This document shows positions 5,640-6,278 of a DNA stretch of 6,278 bases, one piece after another. Source of the DNA: Alistipes sp. (lineage in GTDB: Bacteria > Bacteroidota > Bacteroidia > Bacteroidales > Rikenellaceae); NCBI GenBank assembly GCA_017384185.1, contig JAFNUH010000391.1, positions 1 through 6,278 of the forward strand, in the 5' to 3' direction. Position 1 is the stretch's first letter. Each line of letters opens with the position of its first letter. The notes under the pieces were generated by a model. It ran no database searches, was not told where the DNA came from, and worked only from the letters and a program-made list of their open reading frames with translations. The position numbers and the translations under genes were made by a program.

Positions 5640-5661
5640 CCGCCCTTTTTTGAAAAGGCGG
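5640..5661 (-). promoter_or_regulatory. Hairpin in the dnaA 5' leader
   Basis: CCGCC and TTTT (5640-5644, 5646-5649) pair with AAAA and GGCGG (5653-5661) around a 3-nt loop, leaving one bulged base at 5645. This gives a 9-bp stem in the predicted dnaA mRNA leader, about 65 nt before the ATG. No T-run follows it on the minus strand, so it is not a terminator. It may influence mRNA stability or translation. Confidence 0.4.
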
Positions 5662-5705
5662 CAAGAGAAAAATTCGATTGTCGCTGATTGTTTCCTTTGA
5701 CACTG

Positions 5706-5713
5706 CAAAGTTG
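5706..5713 (-). promoter_or_regulatory. Candidate dnaA promoter, -7 element
   Basis: The minus strand reads CAACTTTG followed by CA, seven of eight positions of TAnnTTTG in a typical TTTGCA context. It predicts a transcript start near 5698 and a leader of about 125 nt before the dnaA ATG at 5574. No clear TTG is found at -33, where the sequence is T-rich. It overlaps a perfect DnaA box by two bases. Confidence 0.5.
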
Positions 5714-5720
5714 TGAATAA
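5712..5720 (-). promoter_or_regulatory. Perfect DnaA box at the dnaA promoter
   Basis: The minus strand reads TTATTCACA, an exact match to the DnaA-box consensus TTATNCACA. It lies directly upstream of, and overlaps by two bases, the candidate dnaA -7 element, where bound DnaA would block RNA polymerase. This fits the known negative autoregulation of dnaA in other bacteria. It is the only exact match I found in the non-coding parts of the window. Confidence 0.65.
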
Positions 5721-5817
5721 ATTTGTTAAAATAATTCTCCTTTGCACTTGTTTTTTAACTTTTTTTGCATATAGAAGAATAAAGGTTTTTTTAGCCGATA
5801 TTTTTAACTCGCTGATA

Positions 5818-5848
5818 TTGAATTATTGAAAAAAAAGTTGTATATTTG
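5818..5848 (+). promoter_or_regulatory. Bacteroidetes-type promoter of the phosphohexomutase gene
   Basis: TTG at 5818-5820 and TATATTTG at 5841-5848 match the -33 and -7 elements, with the -7 an exact TAnnTTTG and a 20-nt spacer. The transcript would start near 5855, giving a leader of about 50 nt before the ATG at 5906. The leader is A-rich just before the start, as is usual in this phylum. This is the best promoter in the window. Confidence 0.75.
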
Positions 5849-5905
5849 TGTATCAGAAAAATGATGTAGAACGTAATATTAACCATAAATAAAACTTATA
5901 ACAAA

Positions 5906-6278
5906 ATGGCAAACGAATTGGAACAGGCTGTATTGTCGAAAGCACAGCAGTGGTTGGATGGTGCATACGATGATGCAACAAAGGAGCAGATTAAGTATCT
6001 GATGGACAATGATATGAAGGAGCTTACAGAGAGCTTCTATAAGGATCTTGAGTTCGGTACAGGTGGTTTGCGTGGTATTATGGGCGTTGGTAGCAACCGT
6101 ATGAATATCTACACAGTAGGTACTGCTACTCAGGGTCTTGCAAACTATTTGAAGAAGAACTTCGAGGGCGAGCAGGTGCGTGTAGGCGTAGGTCACGATA
6201 GCCGTAACAATTCACGCTTGTTTGCTGAGCGTGTGGCAGATATATTTGCGTCTAACGGTTTTAAGGTATATCTGTTCG
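5906..6278 (+). CDS. Phosphohexomutase (phosphoglucomutase/phosphomannomutase), N-terminal part
   Basis: This enzyme of the alpha-D-phosphohexomutase superfamily interconverts hexose 1- and 6-phosphates for glycolysis, glycogen and surface-sugar synthesis. Only the first 124 codons are present, and the gene runs past the window end. The ATG at 5906 gives MANELEQAVLSKAQQWLDGA, an N-terminal helix typical of the long (about 570-580 residue) Bacteroidetes and Firmicutes forms. Visible domain I motifs are LEFGTGGLRGIMG (48-60), the superfamily's N-terminal glycine-rich signature, and VGVGHDSRNNSRLFAE (93-108). The phosphoserine loop (TASHNP type) should come shortly after the visible end, so catalytic competence and substrate preference cannot be judged. 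It is transcribed divergently from dnaA from its own good promoter. Glucose versus mannose specificity is unresolved, so no gene symbol is given. Confidence 0.93.
   Translation, partial: MANELEQAVLSKAQQWLDGAYDDATKEQIKYLMDNDMKELTESFYKDLEFGTGGLRGIMGVGSNRMNIYTVGTATQGLANYLKKNFEGEQVRVGVGHDSRNNSRLFAERVADIFASNGFKVYLF

Larger units (their letters stand above)
5575..5905. other. Divergent intergenic region between dnaA and the phosphohexomutase gene
   Basis: This 331-nt region has no convincing gene. From the dnaA side it holds the dnaA 5' leader with a hairpin (5640-5661), a likely dnaA -7 element (5706-5713) with a perfect DnaA box (5712-5720), then about 120 nt of very AT-rich DNA with A and T runs (5714-5838), and the mutase promoter (5818-5848). 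One perfect DnaA box plus one imperfect match (5847-5855) is too little to call a replication origin, although AT-rich DNA beside dnaA is where one would look. Confidence 0.7.

Noticed and set aside
5575..5703. A 43-residue N-terminal extension of DnaA from an ATG at 5703
   Set aside because: The sequence is unlike DnaA domain I, which starts cleanly at 5574, and the ATG would be at or upstream of the predicted transcript start; the open frame looks accidental.
5861..5869. ATG-ATG-TAG mini-ORF in the mutase leader as a regulatory uORF
   Set aside because: A two-codon ORF in AT-rich sequence arises easily by chance, and there is no supporting structure.
5575..5905. Calling this region a replication origin (oriC)
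   Set aside because: Only one exact DnaA box is visible, dnaA is not always near the origin in Bacteroidetes, and genome-wide skew is not available.
5879..6196. A 105-codon minus-strand frame opposite the phosphohexomutase gene
   Set aside because: It is antisense to a clear conserved coding sequence, and its Cys/Leu/Thr-rich composition is typical of a shadow frame.

Overview
The window looks like Bacteroidales chromosome (Bacteroidetes; Alistipes or another Rikenellaceae is my tentative guess). The start codons have A-rich leaders without a Shine-Dalgarno sequence. The candidate promoters fit the Bacteroidetes consensus (TAnnTTTG at -7, TTG near -33), and the proteins read like Bacteroidetes versions of RecA, DnaA and PrxQ. 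Coding is dense and almost all on the minus strand. There is no rRNA, tRNA, CRISPR array, transposase or phage gene.

Layout from high to low coordinates: a phosphohexomutase gene (5906 to the window end, plus strand) and dnaA (5574-4165, minus) diverge from a 331-nt AT-rich region. That region holds a near-consensus promoter for the mutase, a likely dnaA promoter touching a perfect DnaA box, and a hairpin in the dnaA leader. A strong intrinsic terminator follows dnaA. Next comes a GC-rich cluster of three hairpins (3962-4049), then a WYL-domain regulator gene (3892-2981) with an inverted repeat upstream. Below it, two tiny hydrophobic ORFs of 26 and 27 codons (2891-2811 and 2788-2705), not obvious at normal ORF length cut-offs, lead into a 70-residue protein with three CxxC pairs (2682-2470). 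Finally bcp/prxQ (2334-1867), recA (1858-845) and a bifunctional RelA/SpoT gene (766 to the window start) run in one direction, probably from one promoter upstream of bcp.

Functionally the window joins replication initiation (DnaA), recombination and repair (RecA), peroxide detoxification (Bcp/PrxQ) and the stringent response (RelA/SpoT). The least explained part is 2470-2960. There the small ORFs and the cysteine-rich protein follow one another with identical 22-nt gaps that share a 16-nt sequence (15 of 16 bases), behind a palindrome and a possible promoter. This is the best candidate for something undescribed, but its function cannot be read from the sequence.
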